Both the position numbers and the translations under genes were made by a program. From an uncultured Collinsella sp. (GTDB taxonomy: Bacteria > Actinomycetota > Coriobacteriia > Coriobacteriales > Coriobacteriaceae), in the NCBI GenBank assembly GCA_937926755.1, contig CALBBA010000029.1:1-22519 (forward strand): a DNA stretch of 22,519 nucleotides, given 5' to 3'. Positions 7,626 through 14,179 of the stretch are shown one piece after another. Within the stretch, counting starts at the first letter, position 1; each line of letters starts with the position of its first letter. The notes under the pieces are model-generated. The model was not told the DNA's origin. It did no database searches and worked only from the letters and a program-made list of their open reading frames with translations.

Positions 7626-8804
7626 ATGACCGCAGGTCAAAACCGCATACCCGTGAATCTTGACTATGCCGCCTCGACGCCCATGCGCGCCGAGGCGCTC
7701 CTTGCGCAGCGCGAATATGACGACAGCGAGCTTGCCGGCGTCAACCCCAACTCGCTGCACTCGCTTGGACGCAAGGCCGCCGCACGCCTGGAAGTTGCCC
7801 GTCGCGAGATTGCCCGCAGCTTTGGCGCGCGCGTCCGTCCGTCCGAGATCATCTTGACCAACGGCGGCACCGAGGCAAACCAGCTGGCGCTGCTCGGTCT
7901 TGCCGAGGGCGCTCGTCAGCGCGATCGCAAGCGCGACCGCGTGATCGTGTCGGCGATTGAGCACGATTCGATTCTGGACAACCTGCCGCTGCTGCGTGCC
8001 GCCGGCTTTTCCGTCGACCTGGTACAGCCCTGCCGTGCGGGCTACATTGAGCCTGCCGCCCTTGTCGAGCTGCTACGCGACGACGTGGCGCTCGTGAGCA
8101 TCATGGTTGCCAACAACGAGACCGGCGTGGTGCAGCCCATCCGCGAGCTGGCCGCCGCTGCACATGCTGCCGGCGCCCTGTTCCACACCGATGCCATCCA
8201 GGGCTATCTGCACATTCCGCTCGATGCCGCCGAGCTGGGCGTAGATGCCATGTCCGTCGCCGCCCACAAAATTGGCGGTCCCGTGGCATCCGGCGCGCTT
8301 TACGTTAAGACCCGCACGCCGCTGCGCCCCCGCATCTTTGGCGGCGGACAGGAAGCCGGACGTCGCGCCGGCACGCAGGACCTGCGTACACAGCTGGCTT
8401 TTGCCGCTGCCGCCCGCACGCTGGCGCCCCATGTGGCTCAGGAGCGCGCGAAGCTGCAAGCCCTTTCCGATAAGCTCTACGCCATGCTTACGGCCCATCC
8501 GCGCATTCACGCCACCATGGGCGACTACGAGCAGGTCGACCGTCTGCCCGGCATGGTATCGATCTACATTGATGGCATGGACTCCGAGGAGCTCATCATT
8601 AAGCTCGACGCCGCCGGCTTTGAGGTATCGGCCGGTTCTGCCTGCTCGAGCGGCAGCATGGATCCGAGCCATGTGCTCAGCGCCATGGGTATTGGCCGCG
8701 AACAGGCCCTGGGTGCACTGCGCATCTCCTTCGATGACCGCGTGAATCCAGACGATCTGGACGACTTTGCCCAGACGCTGCTCTCGATCGTAGGCGCCGC
8801 ATGA
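7626..8804 (+). CDS. Cysteine desulfurase, NifS/IscS-type class V aminotransferase
   Basis: This 392-residue PLP enzyme would take sulfur from cysteine, giving alanine and an enzyme persulfide for iron-sulfur clusters or thiolated tRNA. Seen in order are NLDYAASTPM at the N-terminus, TNGGTEANQLAL at 78-89, SAIEHDSIL with His113, HTDAIQGYLHI at 187-197, the PLP lysine in SVAAHKIGGP (Lys215), GGGQEAGRRAGT, and the sulfur-accepting cysteine in SAGSACSSG (Cys340). The active-site Cys segment is followed by a short linker, nearer to NifS/IscS than SufS. No IscU or SufBCD partner is visible nearby, so its acceptor cannot be decided. The ATG lies 6 bases after rpe with GGAGG in the rpe tail. Its TGA overlaps the ATG of the next gene (ATGA). 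Confidence 0.92.
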   Translation: MTAGQNRIPVNLDYAASTPMRAEALLAQREYDDSELAGVNPNSLHSLGRKAAARLEVARREIARSFGARVRPSEIILTNGGTEANQLALLGLAEGARQRDRKRDRVIVSAIEHDSILDNLPLLRAAGFSVDLVQPCRAGYIEPAALVELLRDDVALVSIMVANNETGVVQPIRELAAAAHAAGALFHTDAIQGYLHIPLDAAELGVDAMSVAAHKIGGPVASGALYVKTRTPLRPRIFGGGQEAGRRAGTQDLRTQLAFAAAARTLAPHVAQERAKLQALSDKLYAMLTAHPRIHATMGDYEQVDRLPGMVSIYIDGMDSEELIIKLDAAGFEVSAGSACSSGSMDPSHVLSAMGIGREQALGALRISFDDRVNPDDLDDFAQTLLSIVGAA

Positions 8805-9610
8805 TCGTCGCCGAGCTCGAGCGTGCACTGCTGGCGCGCTACCCCAAGGCGGACACCGAGGGCTGGGATCACGTTGGGCTATCAGTGGGAGATCCCGCTG
8901 CTGAGATCACCGGTGTTGCCTGCGCACTCGACGCGACCGAGGCCAACGTGCACCGTGCTCTCGGGGCCGGCGCCAACGTGCTGCTGACGCATCATCCCAT
9001 ATACATCAAGGCGCCCGAGGCCTTTTGTCCGGCGGATGCTGCACGCCCCCAATGCAGTGCGGCGCTCTACGAGGCAGCGCGTTGCGGCGTGAGCATTATC
9101 TCGCTCCACACCAACCTGGACCGCTCGCACGAAGCCCGTGTCTGCCTGAGCAAGCTGCTGGGTGCCGCACCCGTGAGCTCACTGGAGCACGTGGACGACC
9201 CCGAAGCCACCGGCCTGGGCGCACTTGCAACGCTCAACGACCCGTGCACGCTGCGCGATCTTGCCACCCGTGCTGCCACGGCCTTTGGCAGCGACCCGCG
9301 TGTGTGGGGCAAAGCTGATCGCCCGTGCCGCACCGTCGCCATTTTGGGCGGCTCCCTGGGCGACTTTGGTGAGCTCGCCATCGCCGCAAGCGCAGATGTT
9401 GTCGTGACGGGCGAGGCAGGCTACCACGTGGCGCAAGACCTTACCTTGCGCGGGCTGCCGGTGATCTTGCTCGGCCACGACCGCTCCGAGGAGCCGTTCG
9501 TTGATATATTGATGAACTCTGCAGTTGACGCCGGGGTCGACCCCCGTCATGCGATTAAAATACTGAACCCTTGCCAATGGTGGACTGTGACAAAAGGAGA
9601 GAACTTATGA
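8801..9610 (+). CDS. Nif3-like dinuclear metal centre protein
   Basis: The 269 residues match the Nif3/YbgI (GTP cyclohydrolase I type 2-like) family, toroidal proteins with a dinuclear metal site whose exact reaction is unsettled. Visible motifs are GWDHVGLSVGDP at 21-32, LLTHHPIYIK with metal-ligand histidines at 64-65, SLHTNLDRS, and the C-terminal GEAGYHVAQD and LLGHDRSEEP, which supply the remaining His and Glu ligands. The start ATG overlaps the previous stop as ATGA, and its own TGA overlaps the ATG of the zinc-ribbon gene in the same way, so three consecutive genes are translationally coupled. Pairing of Nif3 with a C4 zinc-ribbon protein is a conserved arrangement across bacteria. 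The trmK methyltransferase that often sits upstream of Nif3 is replaced here by the cysteine desulfurase. Confidence 0.9.
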   Translation: MIVAELERALLARYPKADTEGWDHVGLSVGDPAAEITGVACALDATEANVHRALGAGANVLLTHHPIYIKAPEAFCPADAARPQCSAALYEAARCGVSIISLHTNLDRSHEARVCLSKLLGAAPVSSLEHVDDPEATGLGALATLNDPCTLRDLATRAATAFGSDPRVWGKADRPCRTVAILGGSLGDFGELAIAASADVVVTGEAGYHVAQDLTLRGLPVILLGHDRSEEPFVDILMNSAVDAGVDPRHAIKILNPCQWWTVTKGENL

Positions 9611-10326
9611 GCGCCGGCGCTACGCTACTCAAGCTGCAACAGATCGATTTGGAGCTCGCCCGCAACAAGAGCGAACTTGCCAATATGCCGGAGCTCAAGG
9701 AGCTCGCTTCCAAGCGCAAGACCTATGTGAAGCTCAAGTCCGAGATGACCAAGCTCTACGCCCAGCGCAAGGATCTGGACATTGAGCTCGACGATCTCAA
9801 CACCACCGAGATTCAGACCAACAACGCCATCGAGGCTGCCAAGAAGCGCCACGTCGACGGCTCCGACTACCGCGAGGTTCAGGACCTGGAGAATGAACTC
9901 GCCACCCTGGCCAAGCGTCTGGACAAGATTGAGCACACCCGCAAGGATGTCGTTATCGCCCATAAGGAGGCGCTCGACCGCGAGGCCCGCGCACAGGCAA
10001 TCATCGCCAAGTTTGAGGAGGGCGTGAAGGCCGATACCAAGGCTGCCCGCGCCAAGGCCGCCGACCTCCAGGCACAGATTGATGCCGCCATCAAGGAGCG
10101 CACCGCGCTTGCCGCCACACTGCCGACCGACGTGCTCACCGACTACGAGCGCCTGCTCAAGCAGTTCCGCGGCCTGGCCGTCGAGACCATCAAGGGCAAC
10201 ATCCCCACGGTCTGCCACACTGCGCTGCAGGCGTCGTCCATGAGCGACCTCAACCACGACGGCAGTGAGATTACGCACTGCCCGTACTGCCACCGCCTGC
10301 TCGTGCTCCCCAGCAAGGAAGCCTAA
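9607..10326 (+). CDS. C4-type zinc-ribbon coiled-coil protein (DUF164/CdsZ-like)
   Basis: The 239-residue protein is a long charged helical coiled coil from about residue 5 to 190, rich in Lys/Glu/Ala heptads, with a short C-terminal zinc ribbon. Proteins of this family follow Nif3 in many genomes and bind nucleic acid through the ribbon; the precise role here is unknown. The ribbon is atypical. The second knuckle is intact (HCPYCHRLL, Cys225 and Cys228), but the first keeps only Cys203 in PTVCHTAL, where the family normally has C-x2-C-H. Position 200 is Pro. His204 or His224 could replace the missing ligand. The ATG at 9607 is chosen over the in-frame ATG at 9571 because AAAGGAGAG lies just upstream and it forms the ATGA overlap with the Nif3 gene. 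Confidence 0.85.
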   Translation: MSAGATLLKLQQIDLELARNKSELANMPELKELASKRKTYVKLKSEMTKLYAQRKDLDIELDDLNTTEIQTNNAIEAAKKRHVDGSDYREVQDLENELATLAKRLDKIEHTRKDVVIAHKEALDREARAQAIIAKFEEGVKADTKAARAKAADLQAQIDAAIKERTALAATLPTDVLTDYERLLKQFRGLAVETIKGNIPTVCHTALQASSMSDLNHDGSEITHCPYCHRLLVLPSKEA

Positions 10327-10328
10327 CG

Positions 10329-11543
10329 ATGACGGCGGCACCCAACAATTCAATGCAACTTGAGGGAAAAACGATCCTGCTGGGCATTACCGGCGGGATC
10401 GCCGCCTATAAGTCGTGCAATATCGTGCGCCTGCTGCAAAAGCGAGGCGCCCGCGTTAAGGTCGTCATGAGCGAACATGCCACGGAGTTCGTGGGGCCGC
10501 TCACCTTCCGTGCGCTTACGGGCGAACCGGTCGCTGTGGGCCTGTTCGACGACCCCTCCGACCCCATCCACCATATCTCGCTGGCGCAGGAGCCCGATCT
10601 GGTGGTCGTGGCGCCCGCGACGGCCAATATCATCGCCAAGATGGCCAACGGCATCGCCGACGACCTCATCTCCACCACGCTGCTCGCCACGCCACGCCCT
10701 ATTGTGATCGCCCCGGCCATGAATAACGGCATGTGGAAGGCTCCGGCCACCCAGGCCAATATGGCCACGCTGCGCGAACGCGGCGTACACGTGGTTGGCC
10801 CGGGCAGCGGATACCTTGCCTGCGGCGACATCGATTCGGGACGCATGAGCGAGCCAGATGAGATTGTCGAGGCCATCTGCGCGTTGCTTGACCCCGCGCC
10901 GCAAGATCTCGCGGGCAAACGCATTGTCATTACCGCCGGTCCCACGCATGAGCCGATCGATCCGGTACGCTTTATCGGCAACCGATCGTCGGGCAAGATG
11001 GGCATCGCCCTGGCGGGGGAGGCCGCACGACGCGGCGCTACGGTCACGCGGGTGCGGGGGCCGACACTGCTCGAAATCCCGCGCGGTGTGGAGTGCGTGC
11101 GCGTACAGACCGCCGTAGAGATGCTACAAGCTGCCCAGAGCGCCTTCCAGGCGGCCGACGCGGCCATTTGTGCCGCCGCAGTCGCCGACTACACGCCGGC
11201 GGCCCCTGCGGACCACAAGCTCAAAAAGTTCAACGAGCGCCTTGATCGAATCGAGCTCGTGGAGACGGTCGATATTCTGGCCGAGCTTTCGCGCCGCAAG
11301 GGCAATCGCTGCGTAATCGGCTTTGCGGCCGAGACCGATAACGTCGTGGAGTACGCGAAACGCAAATTGGCGCGCAAGGGGTGCGATGCCATTATCGCCA
11401 ACGACGTCTCGCGCGCCGATTCGGGTTTTGGGACCGATACCAACAAGGCGTGGGTTGTGAGCGCAACGGGCGTGCAGGAACTTCCCGTACTCACAAAACC
11501 CCAGCTCGCAAATACAATTTTGGACTTGCTTCAAAATATGTAA
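10329..11543 (+). CDS. coaBC: Bifunctional phosphopantothenoylcysteine decarboxylase/phosphopantothenate-cysteine ligase
   Basis: CoaBC performs the two middle steps of coenzyme A synthesis: joining cysteine to 4'-phosphopantothenate and decarboxylating the product. The 404 residues contain the N-terminal flavoprotein CoaC half: GITGGIAAYKS at 19-29, DPIHHISLA with the catalytic His, VVAPATANIIAKMANGIADD, APAMNNGMW (the P-x-M-N-x2-M-W motif), and GYLACGDIDSGRM with the active-site Cys. The CoaB half begins at about 195 with ITAGPTHEPIDPVRFI and NRSSGKMG, then AAVADYTP and the lysine-rich HKLKK. The ATG at 10329 is preceded by AAGGAAG. It is the last gene of the core cluster; no hairpin terminator is seen between its TAA and the promoter of the tRNA gene. 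Confidence 0.95.
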   Translation: MTAAPNNSMQLEGKTILLGITGGIAAYKSCNIVRLLQKRGARVKVVMSEHATEFVGPLTFRALTGEPVAVGLFDDPSDPIHHISLAQEPDLVVVAPATANIIAKMANGIADDLISTTLLATPRPIVIAPAMNNGMWKAPATQANMATLRERGVHVVGPGSGYLACGDIDSGRMSEPDEIVEAICALLDPAPQDLAGKRIVITAGPTHEPIDPVRFIGNRSSGKMGIALAGEAARRGATVTRVRGPTLLEIPRGVECVRVQTAVEMLQAAQSAFQAADAAICAAAVADYTPAAPADHKLKKFNERLDRIELVETVDILAELSRRKGNRCVIGFAAETDNVVEYAKRKLARKGCDAIIANDVSRADSGFGTDTNKAWVVSATGVQELPVLTKPQLANTILDLLQNM

Positions 11544-11551
11544 AAAAATTC

Positions 11552-11581
11552 TTGCACAAGGGTAAAGTTTCGGGTTAATAT
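11552..11581 (+). promoter_or_regulatory. Promoter for tRNA-Pro
   Basis: TTGCAC (11552-11557) and TAATAT (11576-11581) are separated by 18 bases, a good match to a housekeeping sigma-70-type promoter. The tRNA begins 42 bases after the -10 element. The region is AT-rich compared with the coding sequence on its left. Confidence 0.6.
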
Positions 11582-11623
11582 ACTCCCTGTTGCGAGCGAG
11601 AGCAGAGCAACAAACAAAAGCTT

Positions 11624-11700
<77 letters not shown>

Positions 11701-11709
11701 GAAGTTTGC

Positions 11710-11739
11710 AGGTCAGGCACCTAGTGCCTGACCTTTTTT
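11710..11739 (+). terminator. Rho-independent terminator after tRNA-Pro
   Basis: A perfect 11-bp inverted repeat, AGGTCAGGCAC and GTGCCTGACCT, around a CTA loop is followed by a run of six or more T, 10 bases after the encoded CCA. This ends the tRNA transcript and insulates it from the island. Confidence 0.92.
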
Positions 11740-11740
11740 G

Positions 11741-12162
11741 TTTTAAGTAATTGCTTAAATTTGATTAATCAACAGGGTGCCAAAAATCTACCTGCGCGAT
11801 AATCGCTTTTTGCGGTTACTTGCGCGTTTTGCACGCGCTTAAGCCGATTTATTAACGCGACATGAATCTACATACGCGTAGCTGGTATACAGACGAGTAC
11901 AGGCTGTATTTATCGCGGCGATTTACGCAGATATGGCGACTGTAACGAACTAGTGTGTCGCTGTATTTATTCCAGCAGTTCACTTGATCTGTGGACAAGT
12001 GGACTGTTGCAACGAAACGCCAAGCAGGATGGGCTCTATGCGAGGACGCCGCAGAGGCAATGGCGGGGGAGTGCGGCAGGCGCTCTGAGAGCCGCTGTAT
12101 GACCCCATTTCTCCTCAACCCGATTACCTGTGCTATGAACCTCGAATTGTTCGAGTAATCGC
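11741..12162. other. AT-rich intergenic stretch with short repeats, no supported gene
   Basis: No convincing coding region is seen. There is a perfect palindrome TTGATTAATCAA at 11761-11772, a 14-base near-repeat (AATCTACCTGCGCG at 11785-11798 and AATCTACATACGCG at 11865-11878, two mismatches), and a 6-bp hairpin GCGCGT/ACGCGC at 11822-11838. From about 11991 a plus-strand frame runs to TAA at 12156-12158 and reads plausibly protein-like (LCEDAAEAMAGECG in its middle), but it lacks a ribosome-binding site and a recognised family. It may be a gene remnant or chance. Confidence 0.4.
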
Positions 12163-12197
12163 CAAAAGAAAAGCCCTCGCAGGATTGCGAGGGCTTT
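12163..12197 (-). terminator. Terminator of the minus-strand DUF6273 fragment
   Basis: A 12-bp perfect stem, AAAGCCCTCGCA (12170-12181) and TGCGAGGGCTTT (12186-12197) with a 4-base loop, is followed on the minus strand by a T-rich tail (TTCTTTTGG). It lies 14 bases beyond the stop codon of the minus-strand fragment, in the right orientation to terminate it. Confidence 0.85.
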
Positions 12198-12210
12198 GCG
12201 CTAAAAGAGA

Positions 12211-12552
12211 TCAGAAGCAGAAAGCGGGGAGAACATAAAACGAGTCCGTCGCGCTGTAGCTGTAGCAAATACCGCCGCTTTGAACATAGCGAAAGGATGT
12301 GGAGCTGCGCGGTCTCACGGAGCGAGTCCAGTGGCTATAGCCTGATGCACCGGAATAGTTCGACCCCGTCACGCCCTTGGATTTGTAGCACTCGTACTGG
12401 ATGCCGTCGGATTGCATATCCCCGTATACTTCGGTTGCCGAGAGCAGAAAAACCTTGTCGGTCGTCGCTGAGGGGGCACCGCCCCAGTTACCGCCAACGT
12501 TATCGGTTGTCTTTGTGACGGGTTTCACCTTTGACTGGAAGAACCTCTTGCC
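12211..12552 (-). pseudogene. C-terminal fragment of a DUF6273-type surface protein
   Basis: The open frame encodes about 114 residues. It includes KVFLLSATEVYG, then a block beginning GYSHWTRSVRP, and it ends with FRYVQSGGICYSYS and VLPAFCF. The pattern 'LLSxxEvyG ... W-x-RS ... F-x-V-x2-G ... PAFCF' is what I recall for DUF6273, a lectin-like C-terminal module of large exported proteins of gut Firmicutes and Coriobacteria. The frame is closed upstream by TAA at 12553-12555 and has no signal peptide. Only a GTG at 12528 without a ribosome-binding site could start it, so it is best read as the 3' end of a gene whose 5' part was lost. Its own terminator survives. The break lies beside the promoter of the plus-strand peptide gene. 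Confidence 0.6.
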
Positions 12553-12559
12553 TTATTAA
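12531..12559 (+). promoter_or_regulatory. Promoter for the secreted-peptide cassette
   Basis: TTGACT (12531-12536) and TATTAA (12554-12559) are separated by 17 bases, close to consensus. It faces the signal-peptide gene, whose ATG lies about 80 bases downstream. The leader contains GGAAGGAGG at about 12590-12599 without a start codon behind it; the used ribosome-binding site is the AAGGAG just before 12642. Confidence 0.6.
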
Positions 12560-12641
12560 AGAAATACGCCGAATACAACGGATATAAAGCGGAAGGAGGC
12601 GACATCGAGTAACTATCAAAGGCCAGTTTAAGGAGCCAGCC

Positions 12642-13047
12642 ATGAAGAAATGCCTGCCCTCCATCATCTCAGCAGCTCTTTGCCACTCCCTTGTCATGAC
12701 ACCATTTGTGCCCGTTGCGGCAGCCTATGCCGACGAGGGATCTCCCGCCGAGAGCAGCGAGATCTACGTCGGAGACAATTACGACGATAATTACGATATA
12801 TACCTTTTTTGAGCGCGGGCGCTGCACGGATTCATATTCCAAGGCGTGGTGCGATTCTCACGGATCTGCAAATAACCGCACCGTCCCTCACAAGGTCAAG
12901 CTGAACGCGAAGGAGGAGGCTTGCCTGCGCGATCTCTAGCTTGTTGGCACCGCTGAAGTTATCGCCGGTCTCGTGACAACCGGTCCTAGCGGCGGCTTTT
13001 TTGCAACCGCAATGACATCGTACCGACTTTTCATTTGCATGTTCTGA
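12642..13047 (+). pseudogene. Secreted bacteriocin-like small protein, interrupted by frameshift and amber codon
   Basis: ATG at 12642 follows AAGGAG and opens a clear signal peptide: MKKCLPSIISAALCHSLVM, a hydrophobic core, then VAAAYA|DE at about residue 30. The acidic segment after it (EIYVGDNYDDNYDIY) runs to a TGA at 12810-12812, caused by a run of six T at 12805-12810. With five T the frame continues as ERGRCTDSYSKAWCDSHG and KVKLNAKEEACLRDL to a TAG at 12937-12939. The same frame then continues as VGTAEVIAGLVTTGPSGGFF and RLFICMF to TGA at 13045. Restored, the protein would have about 134 residues: signal peptide, Cys-containing middle, and a Gly/Ala-rich hydrophobic C-terminus, a layout common in bacteriocins. 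A small membrane protein starts 12 bases later. As written the gene is broken twice, or the T-run is a sequencing error. I do not recognise the exact family. Confidence 0.55.
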
Positions 13048-13059
13048 AAGGAAGTTGCC

Positions 13060-13299
13060 ATGTTGTCGCAAAATCAATCGAGATACTTGAACACAATCGG
13101 CTTTGCCCTGCTTGCATTACTCTTTGCTAGCGACCTTTTGCTGAAACCGCCCAAGGAACTCGTTTCGCTTGCCATAGCCTGCATTTCCGCCCTTTACTTT
13201 ACGGCAACCCTGTTCGTCGGACTAAAGGAGAGGAAAAAAGGCGCAGTCGTTGCATCTGCCGTAGGCGTGATCATAGCCATTGCCTCATTCTTTATCTGA
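13060..13299 (+). CDS. Small three-helix membrane protein, candidate immunity protein
   Basis: The 79-residue protein has three predicted membrane segments: about 9-25 (NTIGFALLALLFASDLLL), 34-54 (LVSLAIACISALYFTATL) and 61-79 (AVVASAVGVIIAIASFFI). A basic loop ERKKG lies between the second and third. The ATG at 13060 follows AAAGGAAG, 12 bases after the last in-frame stop of the interrupted secreted peptide, so the two look like one transcription unit. Small basic multi-helix membrane proteins next to secreted peptide genes are often immunity factors. That role is inferred from position only; no family was recognised. Unlike its partner, this frame is intact. Confidence 0.65.
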   Translation: MLSQNQSRYLNTIGFALLALLFASDLLLKPPKELVSLAIACISALYFTATLFVGLKERKKGAVVASAVGVIIAIASFFI

Positions 13300-13311
13300 C
13301 ACATTGATGAT

Positions 13312-13647
13312 CTAGGGGCGATATCGTAGGAATACGACCGGGAGAGCCGGGACCAGATTGCCCGGATTGCCCGGTCGGCTCGCGCGACGGCGCGGCGGTT
13401 CGACAGAAAGCTCTCCGGACTTCACGCCGTTTCTGATCGCATTGTAGACAGCCATCTCGTCTTCGCAGTCGGCGAGCACGCGGTGTGCGTCGTCGTTTTG
13501 GATGTACAGTAAATCTCGAAGGTCCTCCATGCACCAGCGTCCGAGATTTGGCCATGCGCGTCGCGCGAGCTGATAAGTGTCGATTGCGATGTTGTAGTTA
13601 AAGTCCAGACCAAAGCCGTCCCAGGCAGAACGGCATTGTTTCCTTGA
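13312..13647 (-). pseudogene. C-terminal fragment of a DnaQ-like 3'-5' exonuclease
   Basis: On the minus strand one continuous frame reads FNYNIAIDTYQLARRAWPNL, then MEDLRDLLYI, then AHRVLADCEDEMAVYNAI. The pattern 'D-T-x2-LAR-R ... L ... AHR-x-LAD-x2' is the third exonuclease motif of the DEDDh family (DNA polymerase III epsilon-like exonucleases), with His and Asp of AHRVLAD as catalytic residues. The Exo I (D-x-E) and Exo II motifs are absent, because the frame is closed upstream by a TAA at 13648-13650. A Pro/Arg-rich tail (RRRASRPGNPGN) follows the domain. There is no start codon with a ribosome-binding site, so this is a gene remnant. It lies between two unrelated small-peptide loci and shows that the region has been shuffled. 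Confidence 0.65.
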
Positions 13648-13669
13648 TTATCAACTTCATCCGGGCATT

Positions 13670-13707
13670 TCCCGCATTCATCCGTGTGCATACGGATGAA
13701 TGCGGGA
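13670..13707. repeat. Perfect 16-bp inverted repeat (REP-like hairpin)
   Basis: TCCCGCATTCATCCGT is followed after a 6-base loop (GTGCAT) by its exact reverse complement. No T-run follows on either strand. It could be a REP-type element, a transcript-stabilising hairpin, or part of a two-hairpin terminator with the next repeat. Confidence 0.85.
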
Positions 13708-13715
13708 TTCGATAC

Positions 13716-13744
13716 CCCGGCGGCCTGATCGGCAGGCCGCCGGG
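13716..13744 (-). terminator. GC-rich hairpin at the 3' end of the minus-strand operon
   Basis: CCCGGCGGCCTG and CAGGCCGCCGGG form a perfect 12-bp stem with a 5-base loop, 5 bases beyond the stop of the last operon gene. There is no T-run, so it would be a non-canonical terminator or a 3' end stabiliser; the neighbouring 16-bp repeat may act with it. Confidence 0.55.
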
Positions 13745-13749
13745 AATTC

Positions 13750-14178
13750 TCACTCCTCGATAAAAGCCGGCACTCGGTTAGTCCTGCGCATCTTGAAATC
13801 GCCAATCTCGTGGGAGACATAGAGAATGCCGTCCATCCCATCTCGTGATGCATACGACAGGTGAACTGAACCGCAATCCGATCCATCATTGTCGAGAAGA
13901 TCGAACGAATTCGGGTCGCTCGTTGCGGCCAAACGACCACTCAGACAAGAGCCATCGTCATTACAGATTTGCCATTCCATGTCTTCGCCTGCAAGAATCG
14001 CCATAGACGGCCTGGTCGCGCCATCGCTGACATACATCCCGTCTATGCCAAACCCATTTTCAGCGCCATCGATGAACGACTGCTCGGACCTATACCTCGC
14101 AAATGATGCACATAGCACCATTGCAAGACAAAGTACAAAGCCAACAATCGCTATCTTTGCATAGCTCTTGCCTATCAT
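13750..14178 (-). CDS. Membrane-anchored small extracytoplasmic protein of the transporter operon
   Basis: The 142-residue product has an N-terminal membrane segment at about 9-25 (IAIVGFVLCLAMVLCASFA) with a short positive N-terminus. A polar domain follows that looks beta-rich: GMYVSDGATRPSMAIL, QICNDDGSCLSGRL, then CGSVHLSYASRDGMDGILYV. Three cysteines lie in the exported part. The segment VLCAS does not fit a good lipobox, so a signal anchor is more likely than a lipoprotein. The ATG at 14178 is preferred to the GTG at 14187 because GGGAGG lies 8 bases upstream of the ATG but overlaps the GTG. It is the last gene of the minus-strand set, directly after the permease-ATPase fusion. A role in immunity or in sensing the secreted peptide is possible but unproven; no family was recognised. 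Confidence 0.65.
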   Translation of the reverse strand: MIGKSYAKIAIVGFVLCLAMVLCASFARYRSEQSFIDGAENGFGIDGMYVSDGATRPSMAILAGEDMEWQICNDDGSCLSGRLAATSDPNSFDLLDNDGSDCGSVHLSYASRDGMDGILYVSHEIGDFKMRRTNRVPAFIEE

Positions 14179-14179
14179 G

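Noticed and set aside
6798..7964. A 388-codon minus-strand frame across rpe and the cysteine desulfurase
   Set aside because: It spans parts of three clear plus-strand genes and shows His/Val/Gly-rich composition typical of antisense frames in high-G+C genes.
11852..12268. A 138-codon minus-strand frame across the terminator region
   Set aside because: It runs through the 12-bp terminator hairpin and the DUF6273 stop, has odd composition, no ribosome-binding site and no recognisable domain.
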